A stretch of DNA of 64,000 nt from Nonomuraea candida (GTDB taxonomy: Bacteria > Actinomycetota > Actinomycetes > Streptosporangiales > Streptosporangiaceae), in assembly GCF_000725485.1 (NCBI RefSeq), contig NZ_JOAG01000027.1:62001-126000 (forward strand). Reading direction: 5' to 3'. A program made the position numbers and the translations under genes. Below the pieces are notes generated by a model that did no database searches, had not been told where the DNA came from, and worked only from the letters and a program-made list of their open reading frames with translations. Positions 16,950-25,384 of the stretch are shown one piece after another. The first letter of the stretch is position 1; each line of letters starts with the position of its first letter.

Positions 16950-17906
16950 TCACCCGACCCTGGTGACACTCCGATAGAACTCCGAACGCGACTCCTCCTC
17001 GGCCCGGATCAGCTCCGCCAGCTCCTCATCCGAGACCACCACGTCGTCGTCATCCTCCCCCGCGGCCGCCTCCACATAAGAAAGCGCCCGCCACACCACC
17101 CCCGCGTCATCCCGGAACTGCCCGATCCCGGTATTGCACGGCAGGCACAACGCGAACCGCACCTCTCCCGACTCATGACAATGGTCGACGTGCTCGGGCG
17201 GCCGATCCCAGCACACCACGCACAAACCATGCTGAGCCGAGATCATCCGCTCCACGTCCTCGTGCCGCACCCGATAACGCCGCGCCAGATGATAATTCCG
17301 CGTCCGCGCCACCGGCGCGTCACGGGCCCGGCCCGGCAACACCACGAACTCCGGCCAGAGCACCTCGCCACCCAGATAGAGCGCGGCCAGCTCCAGCAGG
17401 ACCGTGTTGTCACCGAAGTGCCCCAGCCCGTTGTTGCAGTTGAAACAGAGAACGCCCCGGACCGCGCCCGTCCGGTGACAGTGATCGACGAACGTGCCGG
17501 GAACGACCTGGCAGATGGCGCAGAGCCCGCCCTGACGGGCGAGCATGCGCGCGAAGTCGTCCTCTGTGATGCCGTAACGCCGCTTCAGATGATAGTCCGC
17601 GTGCTGCCGTGATTCTGGATGCGGTTTTCCCGCATCACCTGGTTGTGACACGGCTTGCAGCAGTCGGCGAGTCCATCCTTCTGCGACCTGTTGTTTCCGA
17701 ATTCCGCGACCGGCTTGACGCAAGCACACCCGGGGACAGTATTTGTGCCCCTCGGGCGCCACAATGCGCTCGCGCACTGTTCTGCCCTGCTGTTCCATGC
17801 GCTTGCGGTACCTCTGCGTGGAGCGCCGCCGAAAGCAGCCCTTGCAGTAACGCGCCAGCCCATCGGCCATGCGCTTGTTGCGCCCGAACTCCGAGACGTC
17901 TTTCAC
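16950..17906 (-). CDS. Endonuclease VII-like HNH protein with two compensating frameshifts and unclear start
   Basis: Two recombination-endonuclease-VII (HNH/His-Me) units are intact: 'YGITEDDFARML...CAICQ...FVDHCHRTGAVRGVLC' and 'YRVRHEDVERMI...CVVCW...HVDHCHESGEVRFALC'. Upstream are two zinc ribbons of the KxCPxCG...C..C type. The second ('CACVKPVAEFGNNRSQKDGL', 'CCKPCHNQ') is only readable in another frame, between an extra base in the G-run at 17732-17735 and a missing base near 17597. The two shifts cancel, leaving about 45 wrong residues. The first ribbon (KRCPDCGE) lies upstream of the only usable GTG (17906), in a frame with no ATG/GTG before a stop. Such a gene beside pup is familiar in streptomycetes (from memory). 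Confidence 0.75.
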   Translation of the reverse strand: MKDVSEFGRNKRMADGLARYCKGCFRRRSTQRYRKRMEQQGRTVRERIVAPEGHKYCPRVCLRQAGRGIRKQQVAEGWTRRLLQAVSQPGDAGKPHPESRQHADYHLKRRYGITEDDFARMLARQGGLCAICQVVPGTFVDHCHRTGAVRGVLCFNCNNGLGHFGDNTVLLELAALYLGGEVLWPEFVVLPGRARDAPVARTRNYHLARRYRVRHEDVERMISAQHGLCVVCWDRPPEHVDHCHESGEVRFALCLPCNTGIGQFRDDAGVVWRALSYVEAAAGEDDDDVVVSDEELAELIRAEEESRSEFYRSVTRVG

Positions 17907-17987
17907 CTCCCCGCAGTCCGGACACCGCTTCCCCTCTCCGGCCGCCTCCGCTATCCCTCTCCTCTTAGCAAATGTCCGATTTATCCC

Positions 17988-18197
17988 TCATTGTCCGCCC
18001 TTCTGGACGTACGACCTGACAAATTCCTCTGCGTTCTCTTCGAGAACTTCGTCGATTTCGTCCAGAATTGCGTCGACATCGTCCGTGAGCTTCTCCTGGC
18101 GCTCCTGGACGTCGGGCGCCGCCGAGGCCTCGGTCTCCTCGACTTCGCTCTCGCGCCGTCCGGCCTGCTTCTGGCCGCCGGTGTCCTTCGTTGCCAT
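17988..18197 (-). CDS. pup: Prokaryotic ubiquitin-like protein Pup
   Basis: The 69-residue intrinsically disordered tag that marks proteins for the proteasome. It has the acidic helical Mpa-binding region ('QEKLTDDVDAILDEIDEVLE') and ends in Gly-Gly-Gln, so Dop must deamidate it before ligation. A GGAGG ribosome-binding site lies 6-7 bp before the ATG at 18197. It is transcribed with, and just upstream of, the endonuclease gene. It is divergent from a small membrane gene whose promoter carries a palindrome, and follows dop on the same strand. Confidence 0.97.
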   Translation of the reverse strand: MATKDTGGQKQAGRRESEVEETEASAAPDVQERQEKLTDDVDAILDEIDEVLEENAEEFVRSYVQKGGQ

Positions 18198-18286
18198 GTC
18201 CTACCTCCGCTTGGGGGACTGCCTCTACGCATATCTTCCCCGAACGAGCCGACATTTCGCGCCGAACGCCCAGCGATCTTGCCCGG

Positions 18287-18315
18287 TTGACTGGATAGCT
18301 GTCCTATCCAATAAT
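18287..18315 (+). promoter_or_regulatory. Promoter with an embedded inverted repeat, upstream of the 18343 membrane gene
   Basis: TTGACT (18287-18292), 17 bp, then AATAAT (18310-18315) forms a good -35/-10 pair. The spacer holds TGGATAG (18292-18298) and CTATCCA (18304-18310), a perfect 7-bp inverted repeat with a 5-nt centre. This is the expected geometry for a dimeric repressor blocking the promoter. Confidence 0.6.
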
Positions 18316-18342
18316 GAAGCCCCGTCCGCACAGGAGGTTCAG

Positions 18343-18747
18343 ATGTCCCCTTTGTCGCTGAGCACGGCCGGTGTGCTCCTCATCACAGTCCCGACGATCG
18401 CCTTCGGCGGCGTCTCGCTGCTGACGTTCCTGATGAGGAACGTGCCGGGCTACCGGGACAACCCGGTGCGCCGGAGCCTGTGGCGGGCGGGGCACGCGCA
18501 TGCGGGCGTGCTGGTGCTGTTCGCGCTGGTCGCCCTGCTGTACGTGGACCGGTCGGGCCTGCCGGAGGGGTGGCAGGCAGTCACGAGGGCGTCGCTCGTG
18601 GCGGCCCCGATCCTGATGCCGCTGGGTTTCTTCCTGTCGGTGGCGCGCCCGTCGGACACGCGGCCGAACAAGCTGATCTGGCTGGCGGTGGCGGGCGGAG
18701 TGTGCCTGGCGGCGGGCACGCTGACGCTGGGGATCGGCCTGTTGTGA
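18343..18747 (+). CDS. Four-span membrane protein, unknown function
   Basis: A 134-residue hydrophobic protein, start set by AGGAGG 5 bp before the ATG. Spans at about 8-28, 48-66, 82-98 and 110-130; a conserved-looking 'RNVPGYRDNPVRRSLWRAGHAHAGVLV' lies between spans 1 and 2, with a paired His. It sits alone between pup and dop on the opposite strand, behind a promoter with an operator-like palindrome. No function recognised. Confidence 0.78.
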   Translation: MSPLSLSTAGVLLITVPTIAFGGVSLLTFLMRNVPGYRDNPVRRSLWRAGHAHAGVLVLFALVALLYVDRSGLPEGWQAVTRASLVAAPILMPLGFFLSVARPSDTRPNKLIWLAVAGGVCLAAGTLTLGIGLL

Positions 18748-18887
18748 CGGTCACGCGGCCGGTCCGGCTCCGCCGCGCGCAGCCCGCGGCCACCGGCCCG
18801 CCGGCTCGGCACGGACGTTCGGCAGCCGGCTGACCACGGGCGCCCCGGCCCGGGGCGGCTCAGCCCGGACGGCTCAGCGCGGGTGGC

Positions 18888-20402
18888 TCATTCGCCGCCG
18901 GTGAGGGCGGCGACGAGGTCGGCTGCGGTGTGGCAGCGGTCGAAGAGCTCGCCGACGTGGGCCTTGGTGCCGCGCAGCGGTTCGAGCGTGGGGACCCGCT
19001 GGAGTGACTCCCTGCCGGGGATGTCGAAGATCACGGAGTCCCAGGACGCGGCGGCGACCGATTCGCTGTACTGGCTCAGGCAGCGGCCGCGGAAGTAGGC
19101 GCGGGTGTCGGTGGGCGGGTTCTCGACGGCGCGCTGGACCTCTTCCTCGGTGACGAGGCGTTGCATGCGTCCGCGGGCGACGAGGCGGTTGTAGAGGCCG
19201 CGGTCGGGGCGGATGTCGGAGTATTGCAGGTCGACGAGCTGGAGCCGGGGGTGGGACCAGGCGAGGCCGTCGCGGCTGCGGTAGCCCTCGAGGAGTTCGA
19301 GTTTGGCGACCCAGTCGAGCTCGCGGGCCAGTTGCATGGGGTCTTCGGCGAGGCGGGTGAGCACGGACTCCCAGCGGTCGAGAACGTCCTTGTTCATCTC
19401 GTCCTGGGCGGTGCCGCGTTCTTCGACGTATTTGCGGGCCTGTTCGAGGTATTCCATCTGGAGCTGGACGGCGGTGAGCTTGCGGCCGTCGCGCATGGCG
19501 ATCTCGTAGCGGCAGGTGGGGTCGTGGGAGACGGCCCGCAGGGCTTGCACGGGGTTCTCGACGGCGAGGTCGCGGGTGAGGAACCCTTCTTCGATCATGG
19601 CGAGGACGAGCGCCGTGGAGCCGAGTTTGAGGTAGGTGGAGATCTCGGACATGTTGGCGTCGCCGATGATGACGTGCAGGCGGCGGTATTTCTCGGGGTC
19701 GGCGTGGGGCTCGTCGCGGGTGTTGATGATGGGCCGCTTGAGCGTGGTCTCGAGGCCGACCTCGACTTCGAAGAAGTCGGCGCGCTGGCTGATCTGGAAG
19801 CCTTCGCCGCGGGAGTCCTGGCCGATGCCGACCTTGCCGGCGCCGGTGACGACCTGGCGGGAGACGAAGAAGGGGGTGAGGTGCCTGACGATGTCGGCGA
19901 AGGGGGTGGCGCGCCGCATCAGGTAGTTCTCGTGGCAGCCGTAGGAGGCGCCTTTGGCGTCGGTGTTGTTCTTGTAGAGCTGGATGGGGGCGTTGGAGGG
20001 GATGGCGGACGCGCGGGTGGCGGCGTCGTACATCACTCTCTCGCCGGCTTTGTCCCAGATGACCGCTGCCCGGGGGTTGGTGCACTCGGGCGCGCTGTAT
20101 TCGGGATGGGCGTGGTCGACGTAGAGCCTGGCTCCGTTGGTGAGGATGACGTTGGCCAGGCCGAGGTCCTCGTCGGTGAGCTGGGTGGGGTCGGCCACCT
20201 CTCTGGCCAGGTCGAACCCGCGCGCGTCGCGGAGCGGGTTCTCCTCCTCGAAGTCCCATCGTGCTCTGCGCGCGCGTGCCGCCGAGGCGGCCAGGTATGC
20301 GTTCACGACCTGTGAGGAGGTCACCATCGCGTTCGCGCCTGGCTGGCCGGGTACGGAGATGCCGTACTCGGTCTCGATGCCCATCACCCGACGCACCGTC
20401 AT
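18888..20402 (-). CDS. dop: Depupylase/Pup deamidase Dop
   Basis: Dop converts the C-terminal Gln of Pup to Glu and removes Pup from proteins. The 504-residue protein shows 'GIETEYG' (E10), the Dop-specific loop (about 40-80), '[15 protein letters not shown]' (D96, the expected nucleophile), '[16 protein letters not shown]' and 'GDANMSE'. Unlike its paralogue pafA in this window it is complete through the C-terminal domain ('[18 protein letters not shown]', 'GLYNRL'). It lies 690 bp upstream of pup with a plus-strand gene between them. Confidence 0.97.
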   Translation of the reverse strand: MTVRRVMGIETEYGISVPGQPGANAMVTSSQVVNAYLAASAARARRARWDFEEENPLRDARGFDLAREVADPTQLTDEDLGLANVILTNGARLYVDHAHPEYSAPECTNPRAAVIWDKAGERVMYDAATRASAIPSNAPIQLYKNNTDAKGASYGCHENYLMRRATPFADIVRHLTPFFVSRQVVTGAGKVGIGQDSRGEGFQISQRADFFEVEVGLETTLKRPIINTRDEPHADPEKYRRLHVIIGDANMSEISTYLKLGSTALVLAMIEEGFLTRDLAVENPVQALRAVSHDPTCRYEIAMRDGRKLTAVQLQMEYLEQARKYVEERGTAQDEMNKDVLDRWESVLTRLAEDPMQLARELDWVAKLELLEGYRSRDGLAWSHPRLQLVDLQYSDIRPDRGLYNRLVARGRMQRLVTEEEVQRAVENPPTDTRAYFRGRCLSQYSESVAAASWDSVIFDIPGRESLQRVPTLEPLRGTKAHVGELFDRCHTAADLVAALTGGE

Positions 20403-20488
20403 GCAACACCCTCTGTTCGTCCGGGTCTGTCTATCCGCCGTTTATATGCCCGAGCCTATGCCCTTCACAGTGCCCCGGGGCCACAGAG

Positions 20489-21613
20489 TTATGGCACCGA
20501 CGTCTTTTCCATCTGTACGGCGGGAGCTGATGGGGTTTGTGTGCGTCTGCGGGGCTTGAGTAGCCGCTGGATGGGGCGTTCGGCAAAGGAGTAGACCAGA
20601 TACGACACGAGGATCGCCGCCAGGGTCGTGATCGTGGCGACGGCCCAGGGGGGCAGGTCGCCGGTGAGCAGCGGGATGAGGGCCACCGCGATGACGCTAT
20701 GGAACAGGTAAAGCGGGTATGTGGTGCCGCCGAGCGCGGTGAGCGTCCTGGAGGGTTTGAGGCGGAGCGCGCCGAGGGCGACGAGGGCCGTCACGAGGTA
20801 GATGAGGGTGATCGTGATGATCACGCTGAGGTCGGTGACGGGCATGTTCTTGAACCCGGCCAGGTCGATGCGGCGGTGCACGCGGTCGAGGGCGGAGCCG
20901 ATGGACAGGCCGTAGCCGGCGGCGACGTAGAGCCAGGGGAGCCAGGCGCTGCCGTGCTTGTGGATGAGGTACAGGGCCATGCCGGCGATGAAGTAGGGGG
21001 CGTAGCCGGGCATGACGATCTCGTTGACGGTGGCGTTGCCGAGGAGCTGGGCGCCGACGACGGCGGCGAGCCAGACGCCGCAGAAGATCAGCACGCGGGC
21101 GTAGGTGACGCCGACGATCACGAGGATGGAGATCAGCAGGTAGAAGCGGAGCTCGGCCCAGAGCGACCAGTAGACGCCGCTGGCGTCGGTGACTTTGAAC
21201 AGCCGCTGGAACATGGTGGCGTTCAGCAGGTATTCGCCTGGGGAAAGTTTTGGGTCGAGCGCCTTGGCGCCGGTGAGGCCGTAGACGGCGGCGATGGCGG
21301 CCAGGCTGAGCCAGTACGCGGGGTAGAGGCGGACGAGCCGGGAGCGGGCGAAGGCGCCGAGTCCGCGGCCCCAGACGCTCATGAGGATGACGAAGCCGCT
21401 GATGATGAAGAACAGCTCGACGCCGAGGATGCCGAGGCCGGCGATCGGCGCGAGGGCGGGGAAGAGCTCGGCGGGGCGATCTCCCCAGACCGAGGCGTAG
21501 GCGACCAGGTAGTGGAAGGCGACGACGGCGAGGGCGGCGAGGAAGCGCAGCAGGTCGAGCTCGGCCAACCGGCCGTCTCCTCGGGCGTGTCTGGGCCGGT
21601 TGGGTCGTTGCAC
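20489..21613 (-). CDS. Acyltransferase 3 family membrane protein (OafA/YrhL type)
   Basis: Membrane O-acyltransferase of 374 residues, predicted to acetylate or acylate an envelope carbohydrate. About ten spans; family motifs 'LDLLRFLAALAVVAFHY' (catalytic-type His), 'GVELFFIISGFVI' and 'RLVRLYPAYWLSL', and near the end 'GTTYPLYLFHSVI'. The GTG at 21613 has AAGGG close upstream. It is between dop and a PLP lyase on the same strand. Substrate unknown. Confidence 0.9.
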   Translation of the reverse strand: MQRPNRPRHARGDGRLAELDLLRFLAALAVVAFHYLVAYASVWGDRPAELFPALAPIAGLGILGVELFFIISGFVILMSVWGRGLGAFARSRLVRLYPAYWLSLAAIAAVYGLTGAKALDPKLSPGEYLLNATMFQRLFKVTDASGVYWSLWAELRFYLLISILVIVGVTYARVLIFCGVWLAAVVGAQLLGNATVNEIVMPGYAPYFIAGMALYLIHKHGSAWLPWLYVAAGYGLSIGSALDRVHRRIDLAGFKNMPVTDLSVIITITLIYLVTALVALGALRLKPSRTLTALGGTTYPLYLFHSVIAVALIPLLTGDLPPWAVATITTLAAILVSYLVYSFAERPIQRLLKPRRRTQTPSAPAVQMEKTSVP

Positions 21614-21634
21614 GGCCCTTAGACGTCACAGTGA

Positions 21635-22759
21635 TCACTCTGGTTCCACCGGTCCCTCGGTTCCCACGAGCAACACGCGTGAGGTGTCGTCGAGGGCGAG
21701 GGCCCGGCGGGCGGCGGGGCCGAGGGCGAGCAGCCCCGCGGCTCCGGCGGCGCCGCAGCCGGACAGGGCGGCGCCGTGGGCGGCGAGCCTGCGGGCGGCG
21801 TCGGCGGCCTGGTCGTCGGTGATGGTGACGTAGAGGTCGGCGAGGTGGTGGAGGAGGTCGTGGGCCAGGAGGGAGGGTTCGCGGCAGTCGAGCCTGCCGA
21901 GGGTGGTGCGGCCGCCTTCGACGCGGACGGGGCGGCCGGCGCGGGCGCTCTCGACGAGGCAGGGCGCGCCGGCGGGTTCGACGACGACGATCCTGGGCTG
22001 CTCGCCCCACCGGTCGCGGACGTATCCGGCCGCGGCGGCGGCCAGCCCGCCGACGCCCGCCTGGACGAACACGTGCGTGAACGGCGGCGCGCTCCCGGTC
22101 CCGCCGGGCTCGCCGTCAGGGGCGGGTTTCTGCGGGGCTGTGGGGCTTTCTGGGGGCGGCAGGGCGCCGGGGTCGGCGAGTTCGTCGAACAGGACGCCGT
22201 AGCCGCGCATGACGTCCAGGGGGACGTCGGTGTAGCCCTCCCAGGAGCTGTCGGCGACGAGCCGCCAGCCGTGCTCGCGGGCGGCGGCCAGGGCGGCGGC
22301 GGCGCTCTCCTCGTAGTCGCCTCCCGCGCGGCGCACGCCGGCGCCGAGGGCGCGCAGCCGCCGCGCGAACGCCTCGGGGACGTTCTCGCTGAGGTAGACG
22401 ACGCAGGGCACGCCGGCCTCGGCGGCGCCGGAGGCGACGGAGATGCCGTGGTTGCCGGCGCTGGCGCAGACGAAGGGCGGCCCGCCGGGGTCGCGTTCGG
22501 CGAGCAGGTGCACGGCGTACGCGCCGCCGAGGGCCTTGAAGCTGCCCAGCCCCATGCGGCCGCTCTCGTCCTTGACGTACGCGGCGCGCGTCCCGGCGAG
22601 CCCTTCGACGACGTGGACGGGGGTGGGCCGGTAGCGGGGGTGGCGGGCGAAGCGGGCGCGGGCCTGGCGAGCGTGCCCGGCGCCGATGAGCGCGCGGTCG
22701 TGTGCGGTGTACGGCGACCTGGCCGGGTTGAGGTACTCCATGATCGTCATGCTAGGCAC
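21635..22759 (-). CDS. Diaminopropionate ammonia-lyase family PLP enzyme
   Basis: A 374-residue type-II PLP-fold enzyme resembling diaminopropionate ammonia-lyase, which converts 2,3-diaminopropionate to pyruvate and ammonia. 'GLGSFKALGGAYA' carries the Schiff-base Lys75, 'SAGNHGISVASGA' the phosphate loop, and 'GGDYEES' and 'SSWEGYTDVP' are typical of the family. A Pro/Gly-rich insertion (about 210-230) is not expected. Starts at GTG 22759 or ATG 22750; neither has a strong ribosome-binding site. Serine/threonine-dehydratase activity is an alternative. Confidence 0.83.
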   Translation of the reverse strand: MPSMTIMEYLNPARSPYTAHDRALIGAGHARQARARFARHPRYRPTPVHVVEGLAGTRAAYVKDESGRMGLGSFKALGGAYAVHLLAERDPGGPPFVCASAGNHGISVASGAAEAGVPCVVYLSENVPEAFARRLRALGAGVRRAGGDYEESAAAALAAAREHGWRLVADSSWEGYTDVPLDVMRGYGVLFDELADPGALPPPESPTAPQKPAPDGEPGGTGSAPPFTHVFVQAGVGGLAAAAAGYVRDRWGEQPRIVVVEPAGAPCLVESARAGRPVRVEGGRTTLGRLDCREPSLLAHDLLHHLADLYVTITDDQAADAARRLAAHGAALSGCGAAGAAGLLALGPAARRALALDDTSRVLLVGTEGPVEPE

Positions 22760-22826
22760 GGCCGGGCCCGCGTCCGGGGATCCGGCACGCGCGACCCGCT
22801 TGCCCGGCCGGCGGGGGGCGGGTCGT

Positions 22827-25073
22827 TCACGTGTCGCGGGCGGCGGCGACGGCGGCCTGGCCGAGGCTGATGCCGCCGTCGCCGGGCGGCACGCGGACGT
22901 GTCTGAGCACCCGGAACCCGGCCGCGCGCAGCCGTTCGACGGTGCGGCCGAGCAGCAGCGCGTTCTGGAAGACGCCGCCCGACAGCGCGACCGCGGTGAG
23001 CCCGGTGTCCTGCCGGATGGCGACGCAGGCGCGGGTGATGGCGGCGGCGACGCCGTTGTGGAAGCGGCCGGCGATGACGGCGGGGTCGACGCCGGCGGTC
23101 AGGTCGGCGGCGGCGGCGCGGACGAGGTCGGCGCCCTCGACGACGAGCGGGCCGCCGGTGGTGACGGTGGCGGGGTAGACGCCGGTCTCGGACGGGTCGG
23201 CGCGCTGTTCGAGCTCGATGGCCGCCTGCCCCTCGTACGTGATCTTGTCGCGTACGCCGAGCAGCGCCGCGACGGCGTCGAAGAGGCGTCCGGCGCTGGA
23301 GGTGAGGGGCGCGCCGGCGGCGGCGAGCGCGACCGCGGCGGCCCAGTGTCCGGCGTTGCGCGCGGCCACGTCGAGGCCGGGGTGGTCGTCGCGCAGGTAG
23401 GCGGCGGCCATGCGCCAGGGCTGCCTGATCGCGGCGGCGCCGCCGGGCATGGGGACGTGGGCGAGGTGGCCGAGGCGGCGGAAGGTGAGCAGGTCGGCGT
23501 GGAGGAACTCGCCGCCCCAGAGGGTGCCGTCGGTGCCGTGGCCGTGCCCGTCGAAGGCGACGCCGATCACGGGGCCCTGGTCGCCGTTGTCGGCCAGGCA
23601 GGAGGCGATGTGGGCGTGGTGGTGCTGGACGGCGACGTGTTCGACGCCGGGGATCTCCAGGGCGTGCCGGGTGGACAGGTAGCCGGGGTGCAGGTCGTGG
23701 GCGACGATCTCAGGGCGGATGTCGAACAGGCCGCAGTAGTGGTCGATGCCTTCGACGTAGGTGCGCAGGGTGTCGTGGTCGTCCAGGTCGCCGATGTGGT
23801 GGGAGACGAAGGCGCGCCGTCCTTGCAGAAGGCAGAAGGTGTTCTTCAGGTCGGCGCCGCAGGCGAGGACGGGCCGGGGCGCGGGGCGGCGCAGGGCGAG
23901 CGGTTCGGGGGCGTAGCCGCGGGCCCGGCGCAGCACGGTGACCTCGCCGGAGCCGGGCCTGATGACGGAGTCGTCGGTGCGGGTGTGGATGGGGCGGTCG
24001 TGGGTGAGGAAGGCGTCGGCGATGCCGCCGAGGCGGGTCAGGGCGTCGTCGTCCTCGTACGCGATGGGCTCGTCCGAGACGTTGCCGCTGGTCAGGACCA
24101 TGGGTGCGGCGAGTTCGGCGAGCAGGAGGTGGTGCAGCGCGGTGTAGGGCAGCATGAGGCCGAGGCTGCGGTTGCCGGGCGCGACGGAGGGCGCGACGGG
24201 GGCGCCGGGGCGGCGGGGCAGCAGCGCGATGGGCCGGGCGCGGCTGGTGAGCAGCGCGGCGGCGGCCTCGTCGACGTCGCAGAGCCGGCGGGCCTGGGCG
24301 AGGTCGGCGGCCATGACGGCGAACGGTTTGTCCTCTCGGTGCTTGCGGGCGCGCAGGGTGGCGGCGGCGTGCTCGTCGGAGGCGGCGACGGCCAGGTGGT
24401 AGCCGCCCAGGCCCTTGACGGCGACGATGCGGCCGGCGCGCAGCAGGGTGGCGGCGCCGGCGATGGGGTCGCCGCACAGCTCGGTGCCGCGGGCGTCGCG
24501 CAGCCGCAGCCGGGGGCCGCAGGCGGGGCAGCAGGTGGGCTGGGCGTGGAAGCGGCGGTCGCCGGGGTCGTGGTATTCGCGGGAGCAGTCGGCGCACAGG
24601 CCGAAGGCGGCCATGGTGGTGAGCAGCCGGTCGTAGGGGACGCCGCGCACGATGGTGAAGCGGGGGCCGCAGTTGGTGCAGTTGATGAACGGGTAGCGGT
24701 GGCGCCGGTCGGCGGGGTCGGCGAGCTCGCCCAGGCAGTCCTCGCAGGTGGCGGTGTCGGCCGCGACGAGGACGCGGCGCGGCCCGGCGGGGTCGCTGGC
24801 GGCGATGGTGAAGCCGCTGTGCCCGGCGGGTTCGGCGCTGACGACGGTGACGCGCTCGATCTCGGACAGGGCGGGCGCGTCGCGTTCGAGCGCGGTGAGG
24901 AACTCCTCGACGCCGGAGTGGGCTCCTTCGACTTCGATGTGCACGCCGTTGACGTCGTTGTGCACCCGGCCGGCCAGGCCCAGGCGGTTGGCGAGCGAGT
25001 AGACGAAGGGCCGGAAGCCGACCCCCTGGACGATGCCTTCGACGTGCACGTCTACTCGTTTGAGCGTGGTCAC
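22827..25073 (-). CDS. hypF: [NiFe]-hydrogenase maturation carbamoyltransferase HypF
   Basis: HypF makes the carbamoyl precursor of the cyanide ligands of [NiFe]-hydrogenase from carbamoyl phosphate. The 748-residue protein has the full set: acylphosphatase ('GIVQGVGFRPFVY', about 1-92), two zinc fingers ('CEDC...CTNC', 'CADC...CCPAC'), a YrdC domain ('VKGLGGYHLAVAASD', 'LTSGNVSDEPIA') and a Kae1-like carbamoyl transfer domain ('QHHHAHIASCL', 'GGVFQNALLL'). No hypABCDE or hydrogenase genes are in the window, so it stands alone between a PLP lyase and mpa. Confidence 0.96.
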   Translation of the reverse strand: MTTLKRVDVHVEGIVQGVGFRPFVYSLANRLGLAGRVHNDVNGVHIEVEGAHSGVEEFLTALERDAPALSEIERVTVVSAEPAGHSGFTIAASDPAGPRRVLVAADTATCEDCLGELADPADRRHRYPFINCTNCGPRFTIVRGVPYDRLLTTMAAFGLCADCSREYHDPGDRRFHAQPTCCPACGPRLRLRDARGTELCGDPIAGAATLLRAGRIVAVKGLGGYHLAVAASDEHAAATLRARKHREDKPFAVMAADLAQARRLCDVDEAAAALLTSRARPIALLPRRPGAPVAPSVAPGNRSLGLMLPYTALHHLLLAELAAPMVLTSGNVSDEPIAYEDDDALTRLGGIADAFLTHDRPIHTRTDDSVIRPGSGEVTVLRRARGYAPEPLALRRPAPRPVLACGADLKNTFCLLQGRRAFVSHHIGDLDDHDTLRTYVEGIDHYCGLFDIRPEIVAHDLHPGYLSTRHALEIPGVEHVAVQHHHAHIASCLADNGDQGPVIGVAFDGHGHGTDGTLWGGEFLHADLLTFRRLGHLAHVPMPGGAAAIRQPWRMAAAYLRDDHPGLDVAARNAGHWAAAVALAAAGAPLTSSAGRLFDAVAALLGVRDKITYEGQAAIELEQRADPSETGVYPATVTTGGPLVVEGADLVRAAAADLTAGVDPAVIAGRFHNGVAAAITRACVAIRQDTGLTAVALSGGVFQNALLLGRTVERLRAAGFRVLRHVRVPPGDGGISLGQAAVAAARDT

Positions 25074-25334
25074 AGGGCCAGTGTGCGCCTGTTCGGGGTG
25101 GCGTGCATGCGTATCGGCCGTGTCGCCGCGCGCCGGGCCGGCGGGCGGGTGGAACGTTCCTCGCCTTTCCCTCCGGAGCGGGACGATCCTCCTCCGGGAC
25201 GCTCGCGCCGGGACGCTCGCGCCGGGCGGCGGGGTCCGGCAGGGCTCCCGGGGAAGGCGTCGGGGGCCGGGGCGGCGGGGGTGTGCGGGGCCGGAACGGC
25301 GGGCGGCGGGGCGGGTGTGCGGGGCCGGAACGGC
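25074..25334. other. Non-coding spacer between hypF and mpa with short direct repeats
   Basis: Very GC-rich. It contains CGGGACGCTCGCGCC twice in tandem (about 25198-25228), and two copies of GTGTGCGGGGCCGGAACGGC at 25281 and 25315 (34-bp spacing). No credible gene on either strand. The hypF promoter should lie near 25074-25140. Confidence 0.6.
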
Positions 25335-25371
25335 GACAGGGCCGGGGCGCGGGGTGCGCCTCGGCCCTGTC
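25335..25371 (-). terminator. Terminator hairpin after mpa
   Basis: Perfect 10-bp arms GACAGGGCCG (25335-25344) and CGGCCCTGTC (25362-25371) with a 17-nt loop, 13 bp past the mpa stop. No T-run, as is common in actinobacteria. Confidence 0.6.
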
Positions 25372-25384
25372 GTGCCAGGGTTCG

